From positions 157,089 through 221,088 of the forward strand of contig NZ_JAKRND010000001.1 of the NCBI RefSeq assembly GCF_022347285.1: DNA of 64,000 nt. Reading direction: 5' to 3'. Position numbers and translations under genes: made by a program. This DNA is from Corynebacterium sp. ACRPH (lineage in GTDB: Bacteria; Actinomycetota; Actinomycetes; Mycobacteriales; Mycobacteriaceae). Of the stretch, positions 34,860-45,068 are shown piece after piece (position 1 is the stretch's first letter; the number at the start of each line of letters is the position of its first letter). The notes beneath the pieces are model-generated. The model saw only the letters and a list, made by a program, of their open reading frames with translations. It made no database searches and was not told where the DNA came from.

Positions 34860-34869
34860 GCGGGAGCTA
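34843..34869 (-). terminator. Strong hairpin between the 5'-nucleotidase and nuclease genes
   Basis: Perfect 11-bp stem TAGCTCCCGCT/AGCGGGAGCTA with a 5-nt loop, 29 bp after the nucleotidase stop. The following bases (TCTTCACC) are not a T run, so termination may be partial. It separates two functionally related genes. Confidence 0.5.
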
Positions 34870-34898
34870 GATGTGATTGGGGATTTGGTTACGGCGGG

Positions 34899-37037
34899 TT
34901 AGATCTTCAGCAGGTCGCGGGCCCACTTCGGCAGGACATGAGTCGGAACGCCACCGTTGTTCTGCACCCATGCGATGGCCGTAGCACCACCAATGATCAA
35001 GGCGAGGATGCCCAGGATGGCGCCGATGATGCCGCCGGTGGAGGAACCGGATAGGGAGCCTTCTGCACCCGAGTTCTCGTCCGACGTTGCACCGCAGCCA
35101 CGATCGACGTCGAGCTTGCCCTCAACCGAAATCGGATAGTTGAGCTTAGAGCCAGCATCGGTGGTGATCTGCAGGAACGCTGCCTCCTCTGGAACAGTCA
35201 GGTTGACTTTGGCCTTACCGGTTTCGTCAAGGCCATCGGTGATGGTGTTGTCGGTGTTGGCTGAGGCCTCGCCGATGGTGATGGCCTTCTCCCCCTCGCA
35301 GCGCAGGAATTTAGCGGTCGCCGTGGTCGGCTTCTTTTCCTTGCCGGTGTAAGCCAGAGAGCTGAGATTGACGGTGACGTCCTTTGTCGGAGCCAGCACG
35401 TTCCCGCGCAGGGCCTCATCGGAAATCTGCGCCTCATCCACGGCAGTGCCGGACAGCTGAACGCCGACGGAGGTCTGGTTCGGGCGCACGGCGATGTCCT
35501 TATTATCCTTCAGGTAGCGGTTGAACACATCGATGTCCATCTGACCCGCGTCCTGGAACTTGCCGCCCTTGAATGCATCGAAGCTGTCACCACCGTTCAG
35601 CAGGAAGCTGGACCCGGCCACGCGGTACTTTTTGCTCGGGTCAAGAGGCTTGCCATTGACGGAAACGTAGCTGATGCGCTTGCCCTGCTCGGCATCCGGG
35701 TCGTATGCGTACTGCACGTTCTTGGACAAGCCCAACGCCAGCATTGCGCGCTCCCCGCCCGGCTTCCACTGCTGTTCGAGGGCCTGCTTCAGCTGCTCAC
35801 CGGTGATCTCCACAACACCCAGGGAGTTGCCAAAAGGCTGAACTGCGAAAGCCTCTGCGTAGGTCACGTCACCCGAGGCCAGGTCAGCGCGGACGCCACC
35901 AGCGTTCATCACGCCCAGGTCGGCCTTCAAGTCGGTCAGCTTGTTAACGCCGTACAGGGTGGCATCCGCGATCATCGAGTTGAGAGAGGACTCGGTACCG
36001 CGGTTACCGCCGGATTCGCCGTCGGAGTTTGCGCCGCGGTAAAAGTCGTTCTTCAGGGTGGTAACGACCTTTTCGCCCTCGGTTTTCGCCGATTCCTTTG
36101 CCGCGGAAACGATCTTCGCCACGTCCTCATCCGGAGTATCGCCACATACGTCCATCATGTCCTTGGCGCTGCGGTTTTCGGCGGTGACGGACACAACCTT
36201 CTTGGCTGCCTTGTCGTAAACGATGTCGATGTCGGCCAGATCCATGCCGTAGTTGGCCGGCTGCACCAGCACTGGCTTACCGTCGAGCTTGCGTAGCACA
36301 TGGGTGTGGCCGGCAATAACTGCGTCCACGTCCTGGGAGAATTTAGTGTTGTCCATCCCCTCATGCACCAGGCCGATGACTACGTCCGCCTCACCAGATT
36401 CCTTCAGTCGCTTGGCTTCTGCGTTAGTCGCAGCCACCGGTTCGGAGAAGCTGAGGCCTTTGATGCCGTCCGGAGAAACCAGGTTCGGGGTGTCCGCAGT
36501 GATGGTGCCGACGTATCCGATCTTCACACCGCCTTTTTCGATAACCGTGGACGGCGCCATGTCGCTTCCCTTGACGTTGGCACCCAGGTAGGGGAACTTC
36601 GCATCCTTGTCGCCGTTAACACCTACGCGATCCTTCAGGTCTGACCAGCCCTTATCGAACTCGTGGTTACCCACGGCGGAAGCCTCTAGTCCCATGGCGT
36701 TCAGCGCATCGAGGGTCGGCTTGTCCTTCAGAATGGAGGACTCGAAGGGAGAACCACCGATGTTGTCACCTGCGGATACGAAGCTGGTGTTCGGGTTGCC
36801 TTCGCGTTCCTTGTTCACGTAGCAGGCCATCACGGCCGCGCCGGGCTCGCTGATTTCTCCCTTGCGATCCTTAGCCTGGGAAAGGTGGCCGTGGAAGTCG
36901 GTGACGCCGATGATGTTAAGACTAACCTGGTCAGCCTCGGCGGCGTACGCGGGAACATTCAGCCCCGCGAGGGCCAGGGTCGGCGCCATGGCCAGGGTCA
37001 TGACGGCACGGGAACTGCGGCGAGACAGCTTGAACAC
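34899..37037 (-). CDS. Surface-anchored 5'-nucleotidase / 2',3'-cyclic phosphodiesterase (UshA-like)
   Basis: Extracellular metallophosphoesterase releasing phosphate from nucleotides. The GTG at 37037 follows GAGGAGAAACCCAAA and opens a Sec signal (VFKLSRRSSRAVMTLAMAPT, ending near AYA), giving 712 residues; a frame 38 codons longer would bury it. The N-terminal domain has the metal motifs DFHGH, GDNIGG, GNHEFDKGW and AGHTHVLRKLDG. The C-terminal nucleotide-binding domain has MNAGGVRADL, FGNSLGVVEITGEQL and LLNGGDSFDAF. A further beta-rich domain, one transmembrane helix and the tail WVQNNGGVPTHVLPKWARDL close it, resembling the nuclease tail next door. ushA is a phosphate-starvation gene in C. 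glutamicum. Confidence 0.9.
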   Translation of the reverse strand: MFKLSRRSSRAVMTLAMAPTLALAGLNVPAYAAEADQVSLNIIGVTDFHGHLSQAKDRKGEISEPGAAVMACYVNKEREGNPNTSFVSAGDNIGGSPFESSILKDKPTLDALNAMGLEASAVGNHEFDKGWSDLKDRVGVNGDKDAKFPYLGANVKGSDMAPSTVIEKGGVKIGYVGTITADTPNLVSPDGIKGLSFSEPVAATNAEAKRLKESGEADVVIGLVHEGMDNTKFSQDVDAVIAGHTHVLRKLDGKPVLVQPANYGMDLADIDIVYDKAAKKVVSVTAENRSAKDMMDVCGDTPDEDVAKIVSAAKESAKTEGEKVVTTLKNDFYRGANSDGESGGNRGTESSLNSMIADATLYGVNKLTDLKADLGVMNAGGVRADLASGDVTYAEAFAVQPFGNSLGVVEITGEQLKQALEQQWKPGGERAMLALGLSKNVQYAYDPDAEQGKRISYVSVNGKPLDPSKKYRVAGSSFLLNGGDSFDAFKGGKFQDAGQMDIDVFNRYLKDNKDIAVRPNQTSVGVQLSGTAVDEAQISDEALRGNVLAPTKDVTVNLSSLAYTGKEKKPTTATAKFLRCEGEKAITIGEASANTDNTITDGLDETGKAKVNLTVPEEAAFLQITTDAGSKLNYPISVEGKLDVDRGCGATSDENSGAEGSLSGSSTGGIIGAILGILALIIGGATAIAWVQNNGGVPTHVLPKWARDLLKI

Positions 37038-37210
37038 TTTGGGTTTCTCCTCGTTGAAACAAATCACTAAAGGTTGCGCAGCAAGGGCGTGCTGCAACGA
37101 AGGAGAGCTAACCACCGTTACTTGTTCTTGTCCGCGCAATCCTTTGCGCAAATCACGCTGTGACCAGGCACTTCATGCAAAGTAATGGAAGTATTAAACT
37201 TTAATTCATC

Positions 37211-37243
37211 AAAAATACCCCCGCGTAGTGTTACGCGAGGGTA
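37211..37243 (-). terminator. Intrinsic terminator downstream of hisS
   Basis: On the minus strand a 12-bp stem with one mismatch (TACCCTCGCGTA / TACGCGGGGGTA) and 4-nt loop is followed directly by TTTTTG. It lies 45 bp after the hisS stop and would end the hisS transcript before the nucleotidase promoter. This is the clearest Rho-independent terminator in the window. Confidence 0.85.
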
Positions 37244-37287
37244 CAGATGTGACCAGTGTTACTTCGGTCTTAAGCTCAGCCGTTCTG

Positions 37288-38628
37288 CTAGACGCCAGCA
37301 GTTTTTTCTGCCGTCTTCTCGGCCAGCAGCTCCACGACGGCGGTCAGATCCACCTCGTGCTGTTCGTGAGCGCCGAGATCCTTCACCGTCACCGTGCCCT
37401 CGGCCAGCTCCTTATCCCCCAGCACCAGGGCATACAGCGCACCAGCACGGTCGGCGCCCTTCATGGCTCCCTTCAGCCCGCGGTCGCCGTAGGACATATC
37501 GGCGGCGACCCCACGCTCACGCAGGTCGTCCACGATGCCCACCATCCGCCGCTTGGCCTCCGCGCCGAGTGCCACGCCGTAGACATCGACCCTTCTTCCT
37601 GTTGACGCCCTCTTCTCCTCCGCTTCGAGCGTCAGCAACGCCCTATCAACTCCCAGCCCGAAGCCGATTCCGGAAAGATCCTGCCCGCCCAGCTGAGCCA
37701 TCAGGCCGTCGTAGCGGCCACCGCCACCGATGCCGGACTGTGCGCCCAGGCCGTCGTGGACGAACTCAAAGCAGGTCTTCGTGTAGTAGTCCAGGCCGCG
37801 CACCATCCGCGGGTTGATGGTGTAACCCACGCCCAGGTCGTCCAGCAGCCCGGTCACGGTCTCGAAGTGTTCGCGGGAGGAATCGCTGAGGTGGTCCAGC
37901 ATCAAGGGAGCCTCGGCCAGCATCTCCTGCATCTCGGGGCGCTTATCGTCCAGGACGCGCAGCGGATTCAGCTGCGCGCGACGCTCGGTCTCCTCGTCCA
38001 GCGGCAGCGTGGACAGGAAGTCCTGCAGCTTCTGCCGGTAAGCGGGGCGGTCGTCCCAGTCGCCCAGGCTGGTCAGCTCCAGACGAAAGCCGTTCAACCC
38101 GATTGAGGTAAAGCAGCGGTGCGCCAGTGCGATAACCTCGGCGTCCAGAGCCGGGTCGTCCACGCCGATAGCCTCCACACCCACCTGCTGCAGCTGGCGG
38201 TAGCGGCCGGCCTGGGGGCGCTCGTAGCGGAAGAAGGGGCCGTTGTAGACCAGCTTGACGGGGAGCTGGCCGCGGTCCAGGTTGTGCTCAATGACGGCAC
38301 GCATGACGCCCGCCGTGCCCTCCGGCCGCAGGGTCACCGAACGGCCGCCCCGGTCGGCGAAGGTGTACATTTCCTTCGACACGACGTCGGTGGATTCGCC
38401 GACGCCACGGGCGAACAGAGAGGTCTCCTCGAAGATCGGCAGCTCCACGTGCTCGTAGCCTGCGGCGTGCGCGGCGGAGGTGAACGCATCCTTGACCGCC
38501 TTGAACTCCGCCGATGTTGGCGGCACGTAGTCCGGCACGCCCTTCGGCGCGCTGAGCGCCTTAAACTTCTCGGCCTTGTCTTTCTGAGCCTTCTGGGACT
38601 TCTGTTGCTTCTTCTCGCTCTCAGTCAC
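37288..38628 (-). CDS. hisS: Histidyl-tRNA synthetase
   Basis: Class II synthetase charging tRNA-His. From the GTG at 38628 it is 446 residues: a Lys/Gln/Ala-rich start, then [16 protein letters not shown], motif 2 region [20 protein letters not shown], the histidine-specific motif [17 protein letters not shown] and [15 protein letters not shown], and a C-terminal anticodon-binding domain. A frame 34 codons longer lacks similarity and overlaps the upstream gene. No ribosome-binding site is seen at the GTG, but TAGACT lies 8 nt before it, so the transcript may be leaderless. Ends in a strong terminator. Confidence 0.95.
   Translation of the reverse strand: MTESEKKQQKSQKAQKDKAEKFKALSAPKGVPDYVPPTSAEFKAVKDAFTSAAHAAGYEHVELPIFEETSLFARGVGESTDVVSKEMYTFADRGGRSVTLRPEGTAGVMRAVIEHNLDRGQLPVKLVYNGPFFRYERPQAGRYRQLQQVGVEAIGVDDPALDAEVIALAHRCFTSIGLNGFRLELTSLGDWDDRPAYRQKLQDFLSTLPLDEETERRAQLNPLRVLDDKRPEMQEMLAEAPLMLDHLSDSSREHFETVTGLLDDLGVGYTINPRMVRGLDYYTKTCFEFVHDGLGAQSGIGGGGRYDGLMAQLGGQDLSGIGFGLGVDRALLTLEAEEKRASTGRRVDVYGVALGAEAKRRMVGIVDDLRERGVAADMSYGDRGLKGAMKGADRAGALYALVLGDKELAEGTVTVKDLGAHEQHEVDLTAVVELLAEKTAEKTAGV
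37592..37609 (+). repeat. Dispersed motif copy (in hisS)
   Basis: CTTCTTCCTGTTGACGCC, a diverged copy within hisS. Confidence 0.4.
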
Positions 38629-38650
38629 AAGTAAACAGTCTACTAAACGG

Positions 38651-39325
38651 CTATTGCACTGCCGCCAGAAAGCTATTGGTGCGCTTTTCCTCCCCGATGG
38701 TCGTGTGCGGGCCGTGCCCCGGCAGCACAATGTCCTCGTCGGCGAAATCGGTGGTGAGCTTCTTGAGGCTCAGCATCATGTCCTCGGGCGAGCATCCCGG
38801 AAGGTCGGTGCGGCCCACTCCCCCGCGGAACAGCACATCGCCGCCGAAGATCAGCCCATTCGCGCGGAACATGACATGCCCCGGTGAGTGGCCCGGCATG
38901 TGATGAATCTCGAACTCCGCGCCGCCAATACTGATGGAATCTCCCAGGTGACGAATGTCCTCAATCGCCGGCATGTTCGCAACGTCGAAGGGCTGCGCCA
39001 GCGGGCCGGCGGACTGATCCATCTCTAGCATGAAGCGATCCAACTCGTGGACGTACACCGGCACCCCGAACGCTCCCGCGTCGCGGATGTGGTCGATGTG
39101 CCCGTGGGTCAGAACGACCTTCTCGACGAAGAACTTGTGCTCCTCGGCGAGCCTTTGGATGTTCTCGAACGCCCCCAACCCCGGGTCTATAACGACCGCC
39201 GGGGAGTTTTCCCCGCTGGTGGCGTCCGAACCATCAATCACCACATAGCAATTGGTTTCGAAAGGGCCGGCAGGAAAAGAAAGGATCTGCGTCGTATCCG
39301 GCAGGAGGGTTGCGTCTGTGCTCAT
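38651..39325 (-). CDS. Metallo-beta-lactamase-fold hydrolase (glyoxalase II-like)
   Basis: A 224-residue hydrolase with the binuclear-metal motif [13 protein letters not shown], further ligands in [13 protein letters not shown] and [16 protein letters not shown], and the final His in [11 protein letters not shown]. It matches the short glyoxalase II-like proteins next to hisS in mycobacteria; hydroxyacylglutathione is unlikely as substrate because these bacteria use mycothiol. The ATG at 39325 is favoured over a start nine codons upstream that adds LFSLGFSG. Divergent from the cyclophilin gene. Confidence 0.88.
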   Translation of the reverse strand: MSTDATLLPDTTQILSFPAGPFETNCYVVIDGSDATSGENSPAVVIDPGLGAFENIQRLAEEHKFFVEKVVLTHGHIDHIRDAGAFGVPVYVHELDRFMLEMDQSAGPLAQPFDVANMPAIEDIRHLGDSISIGGAEFEIHHMPGHSPGHVMFRANGLIFGGDVLFRGGVGRTDLPGCSPEDMMLSLKKLTTDFADEDIVLPGHGPHTTIGEEKRTNSFLAAVQ

Positions 39326-39438
39326 GCCACTAAACCCTAGCGAAAACAGCAACGAGCCCGTGCCCCTTCACCCGAATCGGCCAGTACGTAGGGCATAATG
39401 GAGCACCGTATCTAGCACAAGAAAGGTCCTAGAAAAAC

Positions 39439-40305
39439 GTGTCTGACAACAACTACCCGAACGCGGCCCAGCGTGACCAGGCGCTGTCGGAGCTAGAGAA
39501 AGCTCTAAAGTCCCGCGAGCGCAAGGCCAAAATCGCGCCGCTGGGCGTGGTCGCAGCAACCCTCGCCGTGCTGGTGGTCATCGTCGGCGGAATCTGGTTC
39601 GCCGCCACCTACTCCTCTGACGAAGAGGAAGACCAGGTCGCCGAGAGCGAGCAGCAGCAGTCCGAAGAGCCGGATGTGAAGCCCGTGGCGCTGCCGGCAG
39701 GCCCCAAGGAGCCCTACGGTGACACGGTGAAGTGCGAGTACAAGAAGGATCCGGAGGGCGAGCTCAGCGACGCCGGACTGCCCAACGGCGAGGACGTGAC
39801 TGCCAAGGGAACCGAGAAGGTCACCCTGACCATGAACGGCCAGAAGGTCGGCCTGGAGCTGGCCAACGACAAGTCCCCGTGCTCCACCAACTCCTTCAAG
39901 CACCTGGTAGAGAAGAAGTTCTATGACTCCACCAAGTGCCACCGCTCCGTGAAGTCCGATTCCATGACGATCCTGCAGTGCGGCGATCCCGAGGGTACCG
40001 GCGCAGGCGGCCCGGGCTACTCCTTCGCGGATGAATTCCCGAGCAATGGCGTGGACGAGGACAAGGCCGACTCCCCGGTCAACTACAAGCGCGGCACCCT
40101 GGCGATGGCCAACAGCGGCCCGGATACCAACGGCAGCCAGTTCTTCCTGGTCACCGGCGACACCACCCTGCCGCCGAGCTACAACGTCTTCGGCACCATC
40201 GACGAGGCCGGATTGAAGGTGCTGGACAAGCTGATGGAAAAGGCGCCTGAGGGCGATGCCTCCCCGTCCGAGGACATCAACATCGAGTCTGCGGTGCTGG
40301 GTTAG
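39439..40305 (+). CDS. Membrane-anchored cyclophilin-type peptidyl-prolyl isomerase
   Basis: Catalyses proline cis-trans isomerisation, here outside the membrane. The 288-residue protein has a charged cytoplasmic start, one transmembrane helix at about residues 36-55, an acidic/Gln linker, then a cyclophilin domain (MNGQKVGLELANDKSPCSTN, FKHLVEKKFYDSTKCHR, GYSFADEFPSN, LAMANSGPDTNGSQFFLV). The Cys pairs (PCSTN, KCHR, LQCG) suggest a disulphide. GTG start with AAAGGTCC upstream. Convergent with rel, as in mycobacteria (ppiB). Confidence 0.92.
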   Translation: MSDNNYPNAAQRDQALSELEKALKSRERKAKIAPLGVVAATLAVLVVIVGGIWFAATYSSDEEEDQVAESEQQQSEEPDVKPVALPAGPKEPYGDTVKCEYKKDPEGELSDAGLPNGEDVTAKGTEKVTLTMNGQKVGLELANDKSPCSTNSFKHLVEKKFYDSTKCHRSVKSDSMTILQCGDPEGTGAGGPGYSFADEFPSNGVDEDKADSPVNYKRGTLAMANSGPDTNGSQFFLVTGDTTLPPSYNVFGTIDEAGLKVLDKLMEKAPEGDASPSEDINIESAVLG

Positions 40306-40311
40306 TTTGCT

Positions 40312-40333
40312 GGGCTAGCCTTCTGGGCTAGCC
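40312..40333. terminator. Bidirectional hairpin between cyclophilin gene and rel
   Basis: Two copies of GGGCTAGCC, each containing the self-complementary GGCTAGCC, 4 nt apart. They can pair as an 8-bp stem from either strand, 7 bp after the cyclophilin stop and across the rel stop. No T run on either side. Confidence 0.45.
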
Positions 40334-42595
40334 GCCCGTCGTGACGCGATAGACGTCGTAGACACCCTCGACGTTTCGCAGCTGGTTCATCATGTAGCCC
40401 AGCTGCTTCGTATCCGACACCTCGAAGGTGAAGCGGATCGTCGCCACTCTATCGCCCGCGGTGTGCGAGTTCGTGGCGATGATCGGCACCTTCTGGTCAG
40501 AGACCACGCGCGTCACATCAGAGAGCAAACCGTTGCGATCCAGCCCCTCGATCTGGATCGTGACCATAAACACCGCATTGTGGAAGCTGCTGGCCCACGA
40601 GACCTCGATGATCCGCTGCGACTCCTGGTGCAGCTTCTCAGCGTTGGTGCAGTCCGTGCGGTGCACGCTTACACCACCGCCCTTGGTGATGAACCCGAAG
40701 ATTTTATCGCCCGGCACCGGGGTGCAGCACTTCGCCAGCTTCGCGGAGAAATCCGCCTCGCCCTGCACCAGAATGCCGGAACCATCGCCGCGGCCTTCCT
40801 GCGGGGTGTTCGCAATCTTCGAGGTCGCCGAGCCCGACTGCAGAACATCATCGGCCTCGGATTCCGGCTCCATCCCCTCAACCAGGCGGTGGCAGACGTG
40901 CCCGGCAGTGACCTCTCCCCGTCCAATGGCCGTGTAGAGCGCCTCGACATCCTGGTAGTTCATGTCGCTGGCCAGCAGGCGCAGGGATTCGTGAGTAAAC
41001 AGGCGGTGCACCGCCAGGCCACCCCGCTGCGCTTCGGCGGCCAGCAGGTCGCGCCCCTTCTCCGCCGCCTCCTCGCGGCGCTCCTTGGCGAACCACTGGC
41101 GGATCTTCGTCTTCGCGCGCGGCGAAACGACGATATTCATCCAGTCCTTCGACGGCCCGGAGTTCTGGTCCTTGGAGGTAAAGACCTCCACCTTGTCGCC
41201 GGTGTTCAGCTTGGATTCCAGCGCCACCAGCTTGCCGTTGACCTTCGCACCAATGCAACGGTGCCCGATCTCCGTGTGCACCGCATAGGCAAAGTCGATC
41301 GGCGTGGAACCGTTCGGCAACGTAATGGCATCGCCCTTCGGCGTGAACACGAAGATCTGGTTCGTCGACAGATCGTAGCGCAGCGAATCCAGGAACTCGT
41401 TCGGATCCGCGGCCTCCTTCTGCCAGTCCAGCAGCTGGCGCATCCACGCCATCTGGTCCACCTCTGCGGACTCGCTGTTGTTGTTGCCGCGGGTTTCCTT
41501 GTATCGCCAGTGCGCCGCGATGCCGTATTCGGCGTTGTGGTGCATCTCGTGGGTGCGGATCTGCACTTCCAGCGGCTTAGTGTCCGGGCCGATCACGGTG
41601 GTGTGCAGCGACTGGTACACGCCGAAGCGCGGGGAGGAAATATAGTCCTTGAACCGCCCCGGCATCGGCTGATATAGGGTGTGGATGGCACCCACAGCCG
41701 CGTAGCAATCCTGCACGCTATCCACCAGGATGCGCACGCCCACCAGGTCAAAGATCTCGTCGAAGTCGCGGCCGCGGACGATCATCTTCTGGTAGATCGA
41801 CCAGTAGTGCTTCGGGCGGCCCTCCACAGTGGCGTGCAGCGAACTGCGCGACATGGCCAGCTCGATCTCCTGCTTCACCTTCGCCAGGTACTGGTCGCGC
41901 TTCGGGGCGCGGTCGGCAACCAGGCGCACGATCTCGTCGTACTTCTTCGGGTAGAGGATGGCGAAAGCCAGATCCTCCAGCTCCCACTTCACAGTCGCCA
42001 TGCCCAGGCGGTGGGCCAGCGGGGCAATAACCTCGAGCGTCTCGCGCGCCTTCTTCGCCTGCTTCTCCGGCGGCAGGAAGCGCATGGTGCGCATGTTGTG
42101 CAGGCGGTCGGAGACCTTGATCACCAGCACGCGCGGATCCTCCGCCATGGCGACGATCATCTTGCGGATGGTCTCCGCCTCCGCCGCGGATCCCAGCACC
42201 ACCTTGTCCAGCTTCGTCACGCCGTCCACCAGGCGGGAGACCTCGCTGCCGAAGTCGCGGGAGAGCTCCTCCAGGGAGTAGTCCGTATCCTCCACCGTGT
42301 CGTGCAGCAGCGCCGCTACCACGGTGGTTGTGTCCATGCCGATCTCCGCGGCGATCGTCGCCACCGCCAGCGGGTGCGTGATGTAGGGCTCGCCGGACTT
42401 GCGCTTCACGCCCTCGTGCAGCTTCTCGGCGGTGGCATAAGCGCGGTTCAGCAGGGCGAGGTCGGCGCGTGGGTGAAAGCGCCTGTGCACGGAAATGAGC
42501 GGCCCCAGTACCGGGTTGATCTTTGGCTTACCGGTGCCGGTGAGGCTTCGCGCAATGCGAGCCGCCATCCACAGCGAACCCTTCTCGTTGCTCAT
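40328..42595 (-). CDS. rel: Bifunctional (p)ppGpp synthetase/hydrolase Rel
   Basis: Makes and degrades the alarmone (p)ppGpp in the stringent response. The 755-residue protein has the complete long-RSH architecture: HD hydrolase domain with [12 protein letters not shown] and [10 protein letters not shown] (His98/Asp99), synthetase domain ([24 protein letters not shown]), TGS domain ([20 protein letters not shown]), helical region, zinc-finger-like [13 protein letters not shown], and C-terminal ACT domain. Both catalytic halves look intact. Known as rel in C. glutamicum, in the same secDF-dciAE-apt-rel locus. The gap to apt holds a copy of the dispersed motif. Confidence 0.97.
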   Translation of the reverse strand: MSNEKGSLWMAARIARSLTGTGKPKINPVLGPLISVHRRFHPRADLALLNRAYATAEKLHEGVKRKSGEPYITHPLAVATIAAEIGMDTTTVVAALLHDTVEDTDYSLEELSRDFGSEVSRLVDGVTKLDKVVLGSAAEAETIRKMIVAMAEDPRVLVIKVSDRLHNMRTMRFLPPEKQAKKARETLEVIAPLAHRLGMATVKWELEDLAFAILYPKKYDEIVRLVADRAPKRDQYLAKVKQEIELAMSRSSLHATVEGRPKHYWSIYQKMIVRGRDFDEIFDLVGVRILVDSVQDCYAAVGAIHTLYQPMPGRFKDYISSPRFGVYQSLHTTVIGPDTKPLEVQIRTHEMHHNAEYGIAAHWRYKETRGNNNSESAEVDQMAWMRQLLDWQKEAADPNEFLDSLRYDLSTNQIFVFTPKGDAITLPNGSTPIDFAYAVHTEIGHRCIGAKVNGKLVALESKLNTGDKVEVFTSKDQNSGPSKDWMNIVVSPRAKTKIRQWFAKERREEAAEKGRDLLAAEAQRGGLAVHRLFTHESLRLLASDMNYQDVEALYTAIGRGEVTAGHVCHRLVEGMEPESEADDVLQSGSATSKIANTPQEGRGDGSGILVQGEADFSAKLAKCCTPVPGDKIFGFITKGGGVSVHRTDCTNAEKLHQESQRIIEVSWASSFHNAVFMVTIQIEGLDRNGLLSDVTRVVSDQKVPIIATNSHTAGDRVATIRFTFEVSDTKQLGYMMNQLRNVEGVYDVYRVTTGG

Positions 42596-42625
42596 AGCCG
42601 CTTAAAGTCCTGCCTGTTTCTTCTC

Positions 42626-42642
42626 TTCTCTTTATTGACGCC
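42626..42642 (+). repeat. Dispersed motif copy (rel-apt gap)
   Basis: TTCTCTTTATTGACGCC between apt and rel, non-coding. Confidence 0.6.
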
Positions 42643-42669
42643 ACCTGCGCCAATTACCCCTGAGGGCTA

Positions 42670-43260
42670 TCAGACGGCCTGGTCGACCACGTAGAGCGGA
42701 AGATCCTTCAGACGATCGCGACCGTCCAACGCGGATACTTCGAGCACCACGCCGAGTCCGCAGACCTTTGCCCCGGCGTTTTCCAACAGCTCGCGCGAGG
42801 CAGCGAGCGTACCGCCCGTAGCGAGCACGTCGTCGATGAGGAAGACGTTCTTGCCCTGCAGCGGGATCGCGTTGTCAGCCGGGATCTCTAGTGAGGCCGT
42901 GCCGTACTCCAAAGCGTAGTCCACATGGTGGACAGGGGGCGGCAGTTTGCCGCCTTTTCGAACTGCCAGGATGCCCACGCCCAGCTCGTAGGCGACGGCA
43001 CTTCCGAGCAGGAAGCCGCGGGCATCCAATCCGCCGATCAGATCGATGTCAAAATTGCGGCAGTGCTCCGCCAGGTCTTGCACCAAGAGCTTGAAAGAAT
43101 GCGGATCTGCCAGCACGGGGGTCAGGTCTTCGAAAACAATGCCTCGCGAGGGAAAGTCCGGGACAACCCGGATGCTGCGGCGCAATGCGCTCGCCGCGCT
43201 TTCTGCTCGCTGCGGTTTGCTGTCTTGGCCGGCGTGGTCGGCGTGGGAGGCGGAAGTCAA
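42670..43260 (-). CDS. apt: Adenine phosphoribosyltransferase
   Basis: Salvages adenine to AMP with PRPP. The 196-residue protein has IRVVPDFPSRGIVFEDLTPV, the substrate hood with GGLDARGFLLGSAVAYELGV, and the PRPP loop NVFLIDDVLATGGTLAAS. The first 25 residues are a Ser/Ala-rich extension of doubtful reality, and a later start near SALRRSIRVV is possible. Between dciAE and rel. Confidence 0.94.
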   Translation of the reverse strand: MTSASHADHAGQDSKPQRAESAASALRRSIRVVPDFPSRGIVFEDLTPVLADPHSFKLLVQDLAEHCRNFDIDLIGGLDARGFLLGSAVAYELGVGILAVRKGGKLPPPVHHVDYALEYGTASLEIPADNAIPLQGKNVFLIDDVLATGGTLAASRELLENAGAKVCGLGVVLEVSALDGRDRLKDLPLYVVDQAV

Positions 43261-43356
43261 GCTCTTGGGTCTCTTTCTCTCTTTTGGCTGCGAGGGATCT
43301 GCGGCGGCACGGGCATTTCCTACCTTAACGCCCCAGCCAGCCTTACAGGTGGGGGC

Positions 43357-45042
43357 TTACTTGCTGGGTTCTTCCTCTTCGGGAGCTACGGGGGGCTCAC
43401 TAGCGTCCGTTCCCTCTGCCCCGTCGCTGCCTTCGTCAGAGGCACGGCCGGTCGCCACTGGCTCGTCGGACTCCACCCAGCGATCCATATTCCAGCTCAC
43501 CCCAGTATCCGAGGAGCTATCCAGAATGTTAGCCGCATGAACCTCGGCCAGGATGGTGCGCGGCTCGGTGACCAGCGGCAGGGTCATGGCGTCGTCAGCC
43601 AACGCAGTCTCCGCACCCCGGATCTCCTTGAGCCCGGAGCCCGGCGTGGCGTTCACCGCCGAATTCCGACCGTTAGCGGAACGGGTGTCGAGGGCAACGT
43701 CGTAATCCACGCCCAGCAGGCCGTAGTCATCGGCCGAGCGGGGCACGGGTTCAATGTTTACCCCTGCCTTGGCGCACTGGGACTTAAGGGCGTCAACAAT
43801 CTTCTTATACCGCGGCACCGAATCGAGGAAGCCCAGGCGGATAGTCATCCCGTCGAGCTTAGAGCGAGCCGCATCGACATTGACCTTGGTGTTCCGCCCA
43901 TTGATGTCGTCCAAGTAGGCGCGTAGCGGGTGCTCAGTGCCGATCACCCGCAGGCCGGTTGGCTGCACAGCGGCGCCGGCCTCCTCCTCCACGGCCTTAG
44001 CGATAGCCTCGCGGTCGATACAGGCATTCAGGGCCTTGCGAGTCTCGGGGGCTTGCAGCGGGCCCAGGTCGGAGATCCGCAGAGTATCCACGCGCTCCGA
44101 GTTGCTCTCAACCACGCGGAACTCATCACCGTTTAGCCCGAACTCCTCGGCCACCTTGCCAGGGGTTTCCCCGGCGCCGCGGTTAGTATCCACCACGGAA
44201 AGCTGATTGTGCTCCGCCAGCTCCTTTACGTCCGCCCCCTGCGGCCAGAGGTACACCGGAGACTGGGCGGGTTCCACGCCGTTCCACTCGGGATTCTTCT
44301 CCAGCTTCAGCGAGCCATCTACCTTCCGCGCGGTAATCTTGTACGGCCCGGAGGTCGGCACCCGAGAAGGATCAGTTTTCGAGAAGGTGAACACATCCTG
44401 CCAGGCCTTACCCAGCTCCGTCAGCGCTTGTTCGTCCTTATTTTCAATGGCGGATACAACGTCCTCCACCCCGGCCTTCTCGGCCACGGTATGGGAAGGC
44501 AGCACCGTGCCTGGACCGAACAGCTCGCGGTAACGTTCACCTCGCTTGTCGGCGAAGTGCACACTGAACTGCTTGGCGCCCGCTGCGCAATCAATCTTCT
44601 CCACCTGGCCGAACAACGGCATGTCAGAGCCGAAGAGATCCGGGCGAGAGTTGGCCTGCAAGCTCAGCAGAAAGTCATCGCAGACCACCGGCTTTGAATC
44701 CGAGTAGGTGGCCTTCTCGTTGATGGTGTAGTCCACCTGTCGAGGATTCCCGGGGGCCGGCTTAGCCGTCACCAAGTCGCCATTCGGCAGGTTCTGTCCG
44801 CGCGGCCCGGCGATGAAAGCTCCCGGGTAGAGGCGGGCGGAAACCTTCGCGGCATCCGTCGCCACCCCCACCGTCGTGCCCGCGTTGGAAGTCACCAGGT
44901 CGCTCGTGAGCACGTACCCAAACTGCTCCGGAGGGTTACTCAGCGGGGAGTCCCCGGAGCAGGCAGCCAGCCCGGCAGTAGCCAGGGCTGCGGTTAGCGT
45001 CAAGGCTGCGGTAGACCGTACTGCATGCCGCTTGCGGTTCAC
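43357..45042 (-). CDS. Family 5 solute-binding lipoprotein (DciAE-type)
   Basis: Extracytoplasmic substrate-binding protein of the peptide/nickel (family 5) class. The GTG at 45042 follows GAAGGAAGG and opens a lipoprotein signal with lipobox LAAC (Cys28), giving 561 residues; a start eight codons upstream would spoil the signal. The two-lobed SBP_bac_5 body is visible in FTFSKTDPSRVPTSGPYKIT, ETRKALNACIDREAIAKAVE, and VDALKSQCAKAGVNIEPVPR. No ABC permease genes adjoin, matching the orphan dciAE gene between secF and apt in C. glutamicum and its mycobacterial counterpart. Ligand unknown. Confidence 0.88.
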   Translation of the reverse strand: MNRKRHAVRSTAALTLTAALATAGLAACSGDSPLSNPPEQFGYVLTSDLVTSNAGTTVGVATDAAKVSARLYPGAFIAGPRGQNLPNGDLVTAKPAPGNPRQVDYTINEKATYSDSKPVVCDDFLLSLQANSRPDLFGSDMPLFGQVEKIDCAAGAKQFSVHFADKRGERYRELFGPGTVLPSHTVAEKAGVEDVVSAIENKDEQALTELGKAWQDVFTFSKTDPSRVPTSGPYKITARKVDGSLKLEKNPEWNGVEPAQSPVYLWPQGADVKELAEHNQLSVVDTNRGAGETPGKVAEEFGLNGDEFRVVESNSERVDTLRISDLGPLQAPETRKALNACIDREAIAKAVEEEAGAAVQPTGLRVIGTEHPLRAYLDDINGRNTKVNVDAARSKLDGMTIRLGFLDSVPRYKKIVDALKSQCAKAGVNIEPVPRSADDYGLLGVDYDVALDTRSANGRNSAVNATPGSGLKEIRGAETALADDAMTLPLVTEPRTILAEVHAANILDSSSDTGVSWNMDRWVESDEPVATGRASDEGSDGAEGTDASEPPVAPEEEEPSK

Positions 45043-45068
45043 TGGTCGCCTTCCTTCTTCCAACACAT

